Assembly: GCF_030817415.1 (NCBI RefSeq)
Contig: NZ_JAUSZI010000002.1
Coordinates: 9,895,501-9,959,500, forward strand
Origin: Streptomyces umbrinus
GTDB lineage: Bacteria; Actinomycetota; Actinomycetes; Streptomycetales; Streptomycetaceae
DNA: 64,000 bases
Direction of reading: 5' to 3'
In this document: positions 29,195-37,392 of the stretch, piece by piece
Layout of the letters: each line of letters starts with the position of its first letter
Numbering within the stretch: position 1 is the stretch's first letter
Made by a program: the position numbers and the translations under genes
The notes under the pieces: generated by a model
Seen by the model: the letters and a program-made list of their open reading frames with translations, nothing else
The model's database searches: none
What the model was told of the DNA's origin: nothing

Positions 29195-30052
29195 TTATGC
29201 GCCGTGAGCTACACCGGCGATGAAATCCAACGTTTCCTCGGGCGAAAGGGCGTGGACCTGAAGGGAGTCGAAGGCCTCGCTGTAGGCCTGGAGGTCTTCT
29301 TTCCGTTCGAGATAGAGGCTACTCGTCAAGTGGTCTAGAACAACCACATCCAGATCAGATGTGTTCGGAAACGAAAAAATAACAAAGGGCCCTGTCACGC
29401 CGACATGAGCTCCAACTCCGAACGGCAGCACCTGAATCCGCACGTGAGGGAGTTGCGCGGCCTCTCCGAGGTGCTCCAACTGCCGTGCCATGACCTCCGG
29501 TCCGCCGACCGTCCGTCGTAGGGCCGCCTCGTCGAGAACCGCACTCAGTCGGAGCGGTGGATTCGAACGCAGTACGTCCTGACGGGCGAGGCGCACCTCC
29601 ACCAGCGCGTCGACCTTGTCGTCCGGCGCACCGTCCACGGCCGCCAGGGTCACCTCACGGGCGTACTCCGGCGTCTGGAGAAGCCCCGGCACGACCGAGT
29701 TCTCCAGCGTGCGCATCACGCTGGCCTGCGACTCCAGGCTGATGAAGTCGCTGTAGGTGGACGGCAGAAGACCCCGGTAGGCGTGCCACCAGTGGTGCCG
29801 GCCGTTGTCGTCGGAGCCCGCCAGCACCACGAGCAACTCGCGCAGTTCCGCGTCCCGGACGTCGTAGGCGTCGAGGAGCAGCTCCACGTCCGCCGGCTTC
29901 ACCCCGCTGCGGCCGGTCTCGATCCGGCTCACCTTCGACTGGTGCCAGCCGACGAGCCGGGCCGCCTCGCCGCTCTTGAGGCCCGCACGGGCACGCAGGG
30001 CACGCAGTTCGGCGCCGAGTTTCCGGCGGCGCACAGCGGGACCGTACTGCAT
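29195..30052 (-). CDS. WhiJ-like XRE regulator with DUF5753 domain
   Basis: 285 aa. N-terminal XRE HTH (about 10-65): LGAELRALRARAGLKSGEAA and WHQSKVSRIETGRSGVKPAD. C-terminal DUF5753 (about 95-275) with VVPGLLQTPEYAREV, RQDVLRS, LDEAALRR, IQVLPFG and VVVLDHLTSSLYLE. It acts with the DUF397 protein encoded directly downstream; divergently lies an anti-sigma-type ATPase gene. This three-gene set recurs dozens of times in Streptomyces genomes and is tied to development and antibiotic control in the studied cases. Confidence 0.92.
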   Translation of the reverse strand: MQYGPAVRRRKLGAELRALRARAGLKSGEAARLVGWHQSKVSRIETGRSGVKPADVELLLDAYDVRDAELRELLVVLAGSDDNGRHHWWHAYRGLLPSTYSDFISLESQASVMRTLENSVVPGLLQTPEYAREVTLAAVDGAPDDKVDALVEVRLARQDVLRSNPPLRLSAVLDEAALRRTVGGPEVMARQLEHLGEAAQLPHVRIQVLPFGVGAHVGVTGPFVIFSFPNTSDLDVVVLDHLTSSLYLERKEDLQAYSEAFDSLQVHALSPEETLDFIAGVAHGA

Positions 30053-30175
30053 GGCCGTCTCCTTCCGACCGTCGCGACGGCGCTATATCGTCCGGCGTCA
30101 CGCCGACCGTAGAGGACAAACCGGCCCCCCGCCCAAATACGGTCGGCCGTCGCAGAGTTCACCGCTTCGAGCGAC

Positions 30176-30191
30176 AGATATATGCATATCT
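30176..30191. promoter_or_regulatory. A/T-rich palindrome between XRE regulator and ATPase genes
   Basis: AGATATATGCATATCT contains the perfect palindrome ATATGCATAT in an otherwise GC-rich divergent promoter region (30053-30315). Such an A/T island is a good candidate binding site for the XRE regulator or for BldD-like proteins. Confidence 0.45.
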
Positions 30192-30315
30192 CGGTGGATC
30201 GCCACCGTGAACGCCGAGGTAGTGGCACTCTGGCGCAAGCACCAGTCCGGGACCGTACTCGAAGTCATCCGCTTCGTGTCGGACTCCGGTCCCGTGGGAA
30301 AGGGACGACCTCGCC

Positions 30316-30759
30316 ATGGCAGACCACCAGGAAGCATCCGTCACTCTGCCGAGCGATCCCGCCTCGGTCTACGCCGCCCGCACATACGTCATGAACGTGC
30401 TGGCCGAATGGGGACTTCCATCCGACACGGAGGCGGCCGACACGGTCCGGCTCATCGTCTCGGAGCTCGCCACCAACGCCGTACAGCACACGTTCGGGCA
30501 GTCGCCCACCTTCACGGTGGACATCGAACTCGACCGCGACGAACAACTGCGCATCGGCGTGACCGACAGTCACCCGCGCTTCCCGAAACGGTTGCCCGCG
30601 GCCGTCCAGCAGGACAACGGCCGCGGCATGGTGATCGTCCGCTGGCTGACGGTCGAGTGCGGCGGCAAGCTGACGGTCCGGCCCACCAGAGAGGGTGGCA
30701 AGACGGTCTCGATCATGCTGCCGTGGACGGCGCCGGTGCAGCCCGTGAGAGCGGACTGA
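30316..30759 (+). CDS. ATP-binding protein, RsbW/SpoIIAB-like HATPase
   Basis: 147 aa, ATG at 30316. GHKL ATPase motifs are seen: N-box RLIVSELATNAVQHT, G1-like IGVTDSHPRFP and G2 DNGRGMVIV, then TREGGKTVSI. The length and lack of a phosphoacceptor His fit the single-domain anti-sigma kinase-like proteins of Streptomyces that partner with XRE/DUF397 pairs. The phosphorylation target, if any, is unknown. It is divergent from the XRE regulator over a 260-bp gap. Confidence 0.9.
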   Translation: MADHQEASVTLPSDPASVYAARTYVMNVLAEWGLPSDTEAADTVRLIVSELATNAVQHTFGQSPTFTVDIELDRDEQLRIGVTDSHPRFPKRLPAAVQQDNGRGMVIVRWLTVECGGKLTVRPTREGGKTVSIMLPWTAPVQPVRAD

Positions 30760-30792
30760 GCGCCGTGCCCCGCTGGTGGCGTGAAGGGCTCG

Positions 30793-31278
30793 CTAGTCCT
30801 TGTCGGCGGAGCCCTGCATCAGATGGGGGATGAGCGCCCACAGCCCCGCACAGACGACCAGGGTGCTCGCACCCGCCGCGATGCCGCCCGCCCGGCCCGT
30901 CGCCACGTCCACGACGAGCAGGACCGAACCGGAGAGGGCGAGCGCGAGCACGCCGAGCCCGATCTGGGCCAGATGCGATGAGGCGTTCACGACCTGGGGC
31001 TTGGCGCCCTGCTGGAAGAGCCGGCGATGGAGCGCGGCCGGGGCCGTGAAGAGGGCGGCGGCCAGTACGGAGAGCAGCAGCGTGACGACGTACGTGGTGC
31101 GCTGGAAGGTGTCCAGGGAGGGGAAGCGCGGGGTGAACGCGAGGGTGAGCAGGAAGGCGAAGAGGATCTGCACCCCGGTCTGCGTGACCCGCAGTTCCTG
31201 GAGCAGTTCGTTGAAGTTGCGGTCGGCGCGCTCGAGCCGCGTCTCGTTGCGCTCCTCGTGGTGATGAAGGTCGCCCAT
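30793..31278 (-). CDS. DUF6328 family membrane protein
   Basis: 161 aa from ATG at 31278; an in-frame upstream extension to 31356 would overlap the neighbouring terminator. The N-terminal segment is charged (HHHEERNETRLERADRNF), followed by LLQELRVTQTGVQILFAFLL, the family's best-known stretch. About four transmembrane helices follow, and the C-terminus is short and cytoplasmic-looking. The function of the family is unknown. No partner gene is obvious. Confidence 0.8.
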   Translation of the reverse strand: MGDLHHHEERNETRLERADRNFNELLQELRVTQTGVQILFAFLLTLAFTPRFPSLDTFQRTTYVVTLLLSVLAAALFTAPAALHRRLFQQGAKPQVVNASSHLAQIGLGVLALALSGSVLLVVDVATGRAGGIAAGASTLVVCAGLWALIPHLMQGSADKD

Positions 31279-31322
31279 AAGTGAAGGAGTAACCACTCTG
31301 CCGCGAATATCACGCACCGGGC

Positions 31323-31364
31323 CCCGGAAGGTGGCCGCGGCGATCACCGCAGCCACCTTCCGGG
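31323..31364 (-). terminator. Strong hairpin terminator of the NlpC/P60 gene
   Basis: CCCGGAAGGTGGC pairs perfectly with GCCACCTTCCGGG (13 bp, 16-nt loop), starting 5 bp beyond the stop of the minus-strand NlpC/P60 gene. Confidence 0.7.
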
Positions 31365-31368
31365 CGGG

Positions 31369-31842
31369 TCACCTGACCCGGCCGTACCAGACGCTCTTCG
31401 TCCAGATCTTCTGGAGCTTCACCACTTCCCCGGTCTTCGGGGAGTGCCAGATCCGTCCCTTCCCGGCGTAGATGCCGACGTGGTAGACGTTCCGGCCCGA
31501 GTGGAAGAAGACCAGGTCCCCCTGCTTGCGATTCGAAGCGGAGACATGGTTCGTCTTGTTGTACTGCGCGGCAGCCGTACGCGGCAGGGACTTGCCCGCC
31601 TTCTTGAACGAGTAGAGCGTGAGACCGGAGCAGTCGAAGCGCTTGGGCCCCACGGCCCCGTACTTGTACGGGGAGCCCTTCTTGGAGGCCGCTACCTGGA
31701 GTGCCTTCGTCGCGGGTGTGGCCGCTTCCGCGCCGGACGTGAATCCGGGGGCCACGATGCCGCCGCCGACAGCGGCGATGGTGAGAGCCGATGCGGTACC
31801 GGCCCTGCTGAACAGCGACGGGACACGATTGAGCGCAGTCAT
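31369..31842 (-). CDS. Secreted NlpC/P60 (C40) peptidoglycan endopeptidase
   Basis: 157 aa from ATG at 31842 with AAGGG 7 nt upstream. An N-terminal signal sequence (ALTIAAVGGGIVAPGF, cleaved after AEA) precedes one NlpC/P60 domain. The catalytic Cys lies in RFDCSGLTLYSF, the His in YHVGIYAGKG, and the third polar residue in the WHSPKTGE stretch. It should cleave peptide bonds in peptidoglycan outside the membrane. The message has a c-di-AMP riboswitch in its leader, tying this hydrolase to the second messenger, as reported for cell-wall hydrolases of Streptomyces. Confidence 0.93.
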   Translation of the reverse strand: MTALNRVPSLFSRAGTASALTIAAVGGGIVAPGFTSGAEAATPATKALQVAASKKGSPYKYGAVGPKRFDCSGLTLYSFKKAGKSLPRTAAAQYNKTNHVSASNRKQGDLVFFHSGRNVYHVGIYAGKGRIWHSPKTGEVVKLQKIWTKSVWYGRVR

Positions 31843-31854
31843 GCGCAACCCTTC

Positions 31855-32058
31855 GTCAGCCGCCTGTGAAGGATGACCTGTCGGATTCGGGCTGGCGAAG
31901 TTGCCCGGCCGCTGACGCGGCTTCACCCCAAGGGCTGCTCGGCCCGGTCATGGCGTGACCGTTCCGGCGACCCGTCGTGCCTGGGTCCTCCACTCCTGCC
32001 GATCCACTTCTGTCGACCGGTCATCCGGGCGGCGGCAGGACTCGGCGTCCGCCCGGAT
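31855..32058 (-). ncRNA. c-di-AMP (ydaO-yuaA) riboswitch
   Basis: Read on the minus strand, the leader of the NlpC/P60 gene has the conserved pieces of the ydaO element in order. These are GGAGGACCCAGGC near 31990, GGGGTGAAGCC near 31920, GGGCAACTTCGCC near 31900 and CCCGAATCCGACAGGTCATCC near 31880. A perfect 10-bp stem (ATCCGGGCGG at 32058-32049 with CCGCCCGGAT at 32032-32023) opens the structure. In actinobacteria this class turns expression of wall hydrolases down when c-di-AMP is high. Exact ends are approximate. Confidence 0.88.
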
Positions 32059-32059
32059 C

Positions 32060-32081
32060 GCCCCGCCGCTTGTGGCGGGGG
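32060..32081. terminator. GC-rich hairpin just upstream of the riboswitch
   Basis: GCCCCGCC and GGCGGGG(G) pair around a short loop, immediately 5' of the first riboswitch stem as read on the minus strand. It could be part of the leader fold, or a terminator for minus-strand transcription entering from upstream. Confidence 0.4.
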
Positions 32082-32261
32082 CTTGTCGTCGGAAGGGATC
32101 TTGACGCACGGATGTCCCAAAAGCCGAGCGGAATCGGCGATTTGTGGGCTTACTCACCACTCACCCGTTCGGGTGGACAGCCATTCCCAAGGGAGGGCGT
32201 CGAGGGGGTCGACGACCCTCGTACCAGCACCGGAACGTCTGATTCCGTACGGAGGCTACAC

Positions 32262-32345
32262 ATGTTGCGCAACTCCCACGGGCCTGTAAAAGCAGCTCTG
32301 GCTACGCTGTTCGGTGGTACACCTTTCGGTCCGTTTGAACTCTGA
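32262..32345 (+). CDS. Possible 27-residue peptide with a strong ribosome site
   Basis: ATG at 32262 follows GGAGG with 6-nt spacing, among the best ribosome sites in the area. It encodes a 27-aa peptide (begins MLRNSHGPVKAAL, ends FGGTPFGPFEL, stop TGA). It lies in the region otherwise empty of genes between the c-di-AMP riboswitch promoter (opposite strand) and the clpP locus. I do not recognise it. It could be a leader or signalling peptide or chance; the next downstream gene is on the other strand. Confidence 0.4.
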   Translation: MLRNSHGPVKAALATLFGGTPFGPFEL

Positions 32346-32395
32346 CCCGGACGTCCCGTCAGATGCCTGCGTGACGCCGGGTCCGTGGCGGTACG

Positions 32396-32704
32396 TCAGC
32401 TGTCGGAGCGCGGCGGTAGCGCGATCCGGCCCGCTCGGCGCTCACCGTCGAGGACGCGCAGCGCCCGCGCCAGGGTCGGCGCGTGCACCTCGTGCTCGCC
32501 GCGTTGGTGCATCAGGGCCAGTGCGTCACGCAGCGCGGCAGCCTTGCCGACCAGGGCCTGGGCGGCCCGCAGCCCCCGGTAAGTGTCCCCGGAGTGGGCC
32601 GGGTTGATCCGGCCGAGCAGGTCCACCACTTCAAGGTAACGGTCGATCAGTTCGGCCTCGGCGCGGGTCAGGGCCGGCAGCGGCGGCAACTCGGGTGGGA
32701 GCAT
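32396..32704 (-). CDS. Hypothetical helical protein downstream of clpP
   Basis: 102 aa, starting 8 bp after the clpP stop, so surely in the same transcript. It is predicted all-helical with no signal peptide; the first residues are proline-rich (MLPPELPPLPAL) and the last ten are basic. I do not recognise a family. Co-transcription with clpP suggests an accessory role, such as an adaptor or regulator, but nothing in the sequence proves this. Confidence 0.65.
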   Translation of the reverse strand: MLPPELPPLPALTRAEAELIDRYLEVVDLLGRINPAHSGDTYRGLRAAQALVGKAAALRDALALMHQRGEHEVHAPTLARALRVLDGERRAGRIALPPRSDS

Positions 32705-32711
32705 CGGCCGC

Positions 32712-33347
32712 TCACCTCGCGCCGCGTGCGCTCTGGGTGGACTTCCGGCTCGGGACGATCCGGTCGATCAGTCCGTACTCCAGCGCCGCCTGCGCGTCCA
32801 GGATCTTGTCCCGCTCGATGTCCGCACCGATCCGCTCCCGGCTCTGGCCCGAATGACGGGCGAGCATCTCCTCCAACTGCTCACGGGTACGCATCAACTC
32901 GTCGGCCTGAATGGCCAGGTCGGACGCCTGTCCCTGGACGGGCTCGGAGAGCGACGGCTGGTGGATCAGTACGCGGGCGCCCGGCAGCGCGTACCGCTTG
33001 CCCGGTGTGCCGGCCGCGAGCAGCGCCGCCGCGGCCGACGCCGCCTGCCCCAGGCAGATGGTCTCCACCTCGCAGCTGACGAACTGCATCGTGTCGTAGA
33101 CGGCCGTCATCGCGCTGAACGAGCCGCCGGGGGAATTGATGTAGAGCGAGATGTCCCTGTCGGGCGCCTGGTACTCGAGGTGCATGAACTGCGCCATCAC
33201 GTCGTTCGCCGACACGTCGTCGATCGGCGTACCGAGGAACACGATCCGCTCCTCCAGCAGCTTCGAGTACGGATCCATGGTCCGGCTCCCCGAACTGGTG
33301 CGTTCGGTGAACTCGGGCAGGACATGGCGGGCGGACGGTCGGGTCAT
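32712..33347 (-). CDS. clpP: ATP-dependent Clp protease proteolytic subunit paralogue
   Basis: 211 aa from ATG at 33347 (GGAGGAG upstream). The ClpP barrel is complete: INSPGG oxyanion loop, catalytic Ser in [11 protein letters not shown], His in LIHQPS and Asp in the DIERDK segment. It lacks a partner clpP and has no clpX or ATPase nearby, unlike the housekeeping clpP1P2 pair. An alternative-type ClpP of the Streptomyces clpP3-P5 group is therefore likely. Overlapping inverted repeats lie 25-50 bp upstream of the start and probably set its regulation. Confidence 0.92.
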   Translation of the reverse strand: MTRPSARHVLPEFTERTSSGSRTMDPYSKLLEERIVFLGTPIDDVSANDVMAQFMHLEYQAPDRDISLYINSPGGSFSAMTAVYDTMQFVSCEVETICLGQAASAAAALLAAGTPGKRYALPGARVLIHQPSLSEPVQGQASDLAIQADELMRTREQLEEMLARHSGQSRERIGADIERDKILDAQAALEYGLIDRIVPSRKSTQSARGAR

Positions 33348-33370
33348 GACACACGCTCCTCCGGGAGAGG

Positions 33371-33398
33371 TCCTGTAAAAAATGTACAGGACGTACAT
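33371..33398. promoter_or_regulatory. Two overlapping inverted repeats upstream of clpP
   Basis: TCCTGTA (33371-33377) pairs with TACAGGA (33385-33391). Overlapping it, ATGTAC (33382-33387) pairs with GTACAT (33393-33398) across AGGAC. The region is A/T-rich for this genome and 24-51 bp upstream of the clpP ATG, where a promoter/operator is expected. The binding protein is unknown; the sequence is not the PopR box known for clpP3P4. Confidence 0.55.
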
Positions 33399-33509
33399 GA
33401 CGTTATGATGGGGAGCATGTTCTAGTGATCCACAAGAGTCAACAGGTCAGAGGCGGTTTTGTTAGATCGCTGAGAGCGAAAATCTCACAATCTCTCACAC
33501 GCCCGGATG

Positions 33510-34697
33510 TCAGGCCGCTGCCGGGTCTTCGAGCCCGAACAGCCGGGTGAGGTGGTCGGACGCCACGCGCAGATCCTCGGCGACCGGATGGACATACACG
33601 CGCTTGGTGAATGACGCGTTGGAGTGTCCGGCCCACGCCGCAAGGATGACGTCCACGACGCCGTTGACGGCGAGGAACGTCAGGCACATGTGGCGCGCCT
33701 CGTACAGCTTCACCCGCCGCAGTCCGACCCTCGCCATCAGGGCGTACGCGTGCTCGCGCAGGTGCCGGGTGGTCAGGGGCTGGCCGAGGTGGTCCACCAG
33801 CATGTAGCCGGACGGGACGTAGTAAGAACCCATCGACATCTGCTCCACCTCCTGGAGCACCTTGAAGGCGAGCAAGGCCTGCTTGACCGGCAGAGGCAGC
33901 GGCAGCACGCGTTCGCCGGCCTCGGTCTTGGTGTCCTTCTCGTGCACCCGTGCGTTGCCGATCATCGTGCGGGTGTTGGCGATGGTGAGCGTTTCGGCCT
34001 CGAAGTCGATGTCTTCCCACCGCAGGCCCGCGACCTCGGCCGGGCGCAGGCCCATGAGGCTGAGCATCAGTGGGGCGAAGAGGCGGTCCCCCTTGATGCC
34101 GAGCAGGAAGTCTTTGACCTCGACGACGTTCCACGGCTTGGGCCGCGGGTTGTCGCGCTTGTCCTGCTTGCGGGCGCGGCGCGGGATCTTGACATATTGG
34201 GCGACGTTGTCGTGCACGAGTTTGCGCACGCGGGCCCGTCCGAGTGCCTCCTTCAGGCGGCCGAGCACGCCCTCTGCGGTCGAGGTCCGCAGACCGGTTC
34301 CCGGTGTGCCGCCGCGCCTGCGCGCGGCGACAAGCAACCAGGCGACCATGGACTCGACGTGATCTTCGGTCAGCTCCTGGAGCCGAAGGTGGCCGAGGTA
34401 CTGGTGCACGTGGCAGAGGGCGTTCCTGTAGCCCTGTACCGTGCTCTCCTCGATGTCCTGCTCCTTCTTCGCCAGCCATTCATCGAGCCACTCGGACACC
34501 GTCATCTTGCTGGGCGCGATGAACGTACCCGTGCTCCGCTGGTGGCGGATGCGGGACAGCTCGTTCTTCACCTCCGTTTTCGTGTCCATCGTGATGGTCA
34601 GTTGCTTGCGTCCGCCGCTTTCGTTGCGGCCGACGTCGACGACCGCCCGGTGGCGGACCTTGCCGTTCTTGAGCACGATCTTCTTGATTTCTGACAT
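33510..34697 (-). CDS. int: Site-specific integrase (tyrosine recombinase)
   Basis: 395 aa, ATG at 34697 preceded by GGAAGGGTGAGGC. N-terminal arm-type domain (KNGKVRHRAVVDVGRNESGG), SAM-like core-binding domain around 65-175, then the catalytic domain with Arg in SLMGLRPAEVAGLRW, the H/R box ARHMCLTFLA, AAWAGHSN and nucleophilic Tyr in FTKRVYVHP. It should integrate and, with a directionality factor, excise the element that begins here. The excisionase-like gene at 35300 and a damaged second integrase copy support that. No tRNA gene or obvious att repeat is visible at its 3' side. Confidence 0.95.
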   Translation of the reverse strand: MSEIKKIVLKNGKVRHRAVVDVGRNESGGRKQLTITMDTKTEVKNELSRIRHQRSTGTFIAPSKMTVSEWLDEWLAKKEQDIEESTVQGYRNALCHVHQYLGHLRLQELTEDHVESMVAWLLVAARRRGGTPGTGLRTSTAEGVLGRLKEALGRARVRKLVHDNVAQYVKIPRRARKQDKRDNPRPKPWNVVEVKDFLLGIKGDRLFAPLMLSLMGLRPAEVAGLRWEDIDFEAETLTIANTRTMIGNARVHEKDTKTEAGERVLPLPLPVKQALLAFKVLQEVEQMSMGSYYVPSGYMLVDHLGQPLTTRHLREHAYALMARVGLRRVKLYEARHMCLTFLAVNGVVDVILAAWAGHSNASFTKRVYVHPVAEDLRVASDHLTRLFGLEDPAAA

Positions 34698-34917
34698 GCC
34701 TCACCCTTCCTGGCGGGCGACCGCGCCAAGGCTGCCCGAGTTCGCTGCTGTGGCCGTTGATTCGGAGGTGGCAATGGAGTCGATACCTGCGAATCGGCAC
34801 CCGTGGAGTCGTAGATGGTAGTGATCCGTGAGAGAGGTGTTCCGCCTGAGGGGTTCGGGCCGGATGCTGCGCCGCGCGCGTAGAAGGGCAAGTCTCGACC
34901 TCCGAGAGGTAACCCGG

Positions 34918-35112
34918 CATCTTGTTCAGCGTGACGAACTGCCCGTCGCCCGCTGATTGCGGATGCGGGCAATCTCGTCACGCGCCTCTTTGGTAGTGTC
35001 CATCGTGACGATGTGCTGCTTGCGCTTGCCTTCAGCTTCGTAGCTCATGCCGACGACGGCGCGGTAACGGACCTTGCCGCTCTGTAACGTGACCTTCTTG
35101 ATTTGCGGCATG
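34918..35112 (-). pseudogene. N-terminal fragment of a second integrase
   Basis: Starting at ATG 35112, MPQIKKVTLQSGKVRYRAVV and VTMDTTKEARDEIARIRNQR parallel the first 60 residues of the intact integrase next door (MSEIKKIVLKNGKVRHRAVV). A frameshift near 34944 leads to an early stop; in another frame GQFVTLNKM continues the similarity to about 34918, after which it ends. It is a truncated, diverged paralogue, suggesting successive integrations or recombination between related elements at this site. Confidence 0.75.
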
Positions 35113-35299
35113 CACCCCCTTAACTGGCCTATTTCAGCGGGCCTTCTGAAGTGCTGGCGATAAGCCGCAATTCCTTCTGCTCTGAATGCGCCTTCCGCCT
35201 GGTCAGGCACACACGGCTTGCTCCCGTCACAGATCAGTGAGAGAGCGAGACAACGAAGCCCCTGTCGGTACGCTCCGGCGAGGCTTCGTTGAGCAACGG

Positions 35300-35575
35300 C
35301 TACGACGTCGCGTGGCGTTCGGCGTGGGCAGCGTTGTACTCCGGCTCTCCACTATCAAGCACGCGCAGCAAGGACGCGGTGACGACGCGAGTCGAGCGGC
35401 CAACCTTGAGGACCCTGCACGGGAACTCGCCCCGACGAACCAGTGCATAGCCCGTCGCCCGCGAGAAGCCCAACGCCTTCGATGCGTCCGTGACGCTACC
35501 CGTTCCGCCCCATGTAGCTCGAATGCGTGCGGCACTGTACTGTGATTCCGTCAACTCGGCAGTTTCTTTGCGCAA
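35300..35575 (-). CDS. Excisionase-like HTH protein
   Basis: 91 aa, TTG start at 35575 with GGAG 7 nt before it. The core SVTDASKALGFSRATGYALV and GEFPCRVLKVGRSTRVVTAS is a MerR-type winged helix like those of actinobacterial excisionases (Xis/AlpA-like). The position next to the integrase fits a recombination directionality factor. The start codon is uncertain. Confidence 0.72.
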   Translation of the reverse strand: MRKETAELTESQYSAARIRATWGGTGSVTDASKALGFSRATGYALVRRGEFPCRVLKVGRSTRVVTASLLRVLDSGEPEYNAAHAERHATS

Positions 35576-36466
35576 TTGGATGCTCCAGATTATTTCGGCT
35601 CAGGGTTCAACGGTCTGCCTAAGAGCGGGCATGGCTGACAGGTCGTGGCTGCTGGCCGAACGCGGCAGTAGCGTATCCGTGATCCGCAGGGTGCCGATTT
35701 GGGTATCCGGGGCTCCTGCGCCTCACGCACGCTGGCAGATGGCCTTGGGTGTTGCACTGTTGGCGCTCTGTTTATAGCGATCATGTCGAGTCGGTTCCCG
35801 GCGCATGTCAAGCTCTCGCGAGTAGCTCCTCACTGAATCACCTATCAAGGCTTACCTGAAAAGCCTATCGACTCGTGTATCAACTAGTCAATCAGGTCTA
35901 TCGTTGTCCAGTGCGTGTCACTACTTGCCTGGTGGTCAGACGTCACTCGGTCCCGGCTCGATCGTGGCCGGACTGCCGTACCTCACTGTCTGCGACGTGC
36001 CTGTGGTGCCTCTGTCTGACTGGATCACCAAATGTTTCGAGGCCGCTCTGTACTGACGGCCCCGCACGCGCCAGAGCCCCGCACCGGATGAGGTGTGGGA
36101 CGACTGGGCCGCGTCGCGGCCCAGGAAGACCGAGGTGTCACCGCTGGTGTCAGGCTGTCGGCCTTGGTGACCAGTTGCTGGAGCCGTTCTACTGACAGGC
36201 CGGTCTAGGTGACGAGTTGGCTGTGGCTCCAGTCTCCACGGTGTCGGTCTTGCCGCGCCTGCGGCGGATGCTGCCCGAGGTGCCATGCTGCCGTCGGTAA
36301 GTAGCCCCTCGACCGCGACGCTCTGAGCGCAACCCCACAGACCACAAGATATGCGAGGACGCGGACCATGCCTCTCCCAGGCCCCGTCGCGGCTCTATGC
36401 GGCGACGCTCAGCGGCTATATGACAACCCTCCCGGAGGTCGCGCCGGGCACGCCTATGATCGATGC
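35576..36466. other. 890-bp low-GC region with no convincing gene
   Basis: GC content drops visibly between about 35560 and 36030. Frames here are short or lack ribosome sites. On the minus strand the piece GDTSVFLGRDAAQSS, followed by VIQSDRGTTG (35936-36150), with VERLQQLVTKADSL in another frame just upstream, may be a decayed small gene. Otherwise only promoters for the flanking genes are expected. Confidence 0.4.
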
Positions 36467-37060
36467 ATGCCGTCGTCCCTTCCCACGTCCCTTGCTGTGT
36501 CCGACGCCATCACCCACTACCGCCAGCTGCGCGAGCTGACCATCGACGAGCTGGCCTATGTGCTCCGGATGCTCGATCACCCGATCTCGGCCGACGCCCT
36601 TGCGGAGATGGAGGGATGCGCTCGCCCCGTGACCGTCGACGACCTCGTCGCGATCGCCTACGCGCTCGACGCGACCCCCGCGGTGCTGCTGTCGCACATC
36701 CCCATCGACATGCCGGAACCCGAGGGGCCCCTCGCCACCGGGCTCCCGAGCGACGTCGACCAGACCGAACTCCGTGCCTGGCTCGAAGGGAAGACCACGC
36801 TCGACCGCGAGTCGCGGGTGGGCTGGTGGAAAGAGCGGGTCGCCCGCCTCAAGGTCCGGTCGGCACACCACGAAGAACAGCTGCAGGGTGCGTACGCGGA
36901 GCTGCGCGGGCTCGGTGACCTGGCGCTCCAGGAAGCAGACGCCCCGCCGGTGCAGCGTCTTCAGTGGCGCATTCAGGACGGCGAACACGCGCTCAACCAG
37001 TCCGAGGTCGCGCTGGCGCTGACTGAGCATCGACTCGGCAACCTCCAAGAAGACGCCTGA
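36467..37060 (+). CDS. XRE-type DNA-binding protein with coiled-coil tail
   Basis: 197 aa from ATG 36467; an in-frame ATG at 36368 after GAGGACGCGGACC is an alternative start. The N-terminal half is a Cro/C1-type HTH (YRQLRELTIDELAYVLRML, VTVDDLVAIAYALDATPAVL). The C-terminal half (about 115-197) is charged and helical (RVARLKVRSAHHEEQLQGAY), a probable coiled coil. It may regulate the mobile element's genes. A strong hairpin follows its stop. Confidence 0.7.
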   Translation: MPSSLPTSLAVSDAITHYRQLRELTIDELAYVLRMLDHPISADALAEMEGCARPVTVDDLVAIAYALDATPAVLLSHIPIDMPEPEGPLATGLPSDVDQTELRAWLEGKTTLDRESRVGWWKERVARLKVRSAHHEEQLQGAYAELRGLGDLALQEADAPPVQRLQWRIQDGEHALNQSEVALALTEHRLGNLQEDA

Positions 37061-37072
37061 CAGCTGAGTCCT

Positions 37073-37114
37073 GGCCAGTCGAAGTCACCTATCCGTAGGC
37101 GACTTTGACTGGCC
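37073..37114 (+). terminator. Intrinsic terminator after the XRE-type gene
   Basis: GGCCAGTCGAAGTCACCT pairs with AGGCGACTTTGACTGGCC (two mismatches, 6-nt loop) and is followed by TTCTAT, 12 bp after the stop codon. Confidence 0.75.
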
Positions 37115-37392
37115 TTCTATCGTTAGGTGGTACATCCGGCATATCGATCTGCAATACTGATAGTGCGCTTGTGAATGCGTTCGTAAGCGCTCATGTACGG
37201 GACGCTGATGTACGGAAACAAGGATCGGAAGTCGGTCAGGTGGTCCTCAAGGAGGCTTGCTGCGGCTCCCGGGCGTGGTCGGGATGCGGGTCTCGGGGAT
37301 GCGGTGTGGAACCGTGGAGCCGAGACGCTGGTCCCTGGAAGAGGACACCACCTGGACACGCAGGGCTGAACGAGAGGAAGCGGGGGCGATCA

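Noticed and set aside
29560..29580. GGATTCGAACGC resembling a tRNA T-loop
   Set aside because: It falls inside the well-supported WhiJ-like regulator gene, and no acceptor or anticodon stems can be formed around it.
33430..33510. Possible att core next to the integrase
   Set aside because: No second copy of the sequence was recognised by eye near 46-47 kb and no tRNA gene is present, so an attachment site cannot be supported.
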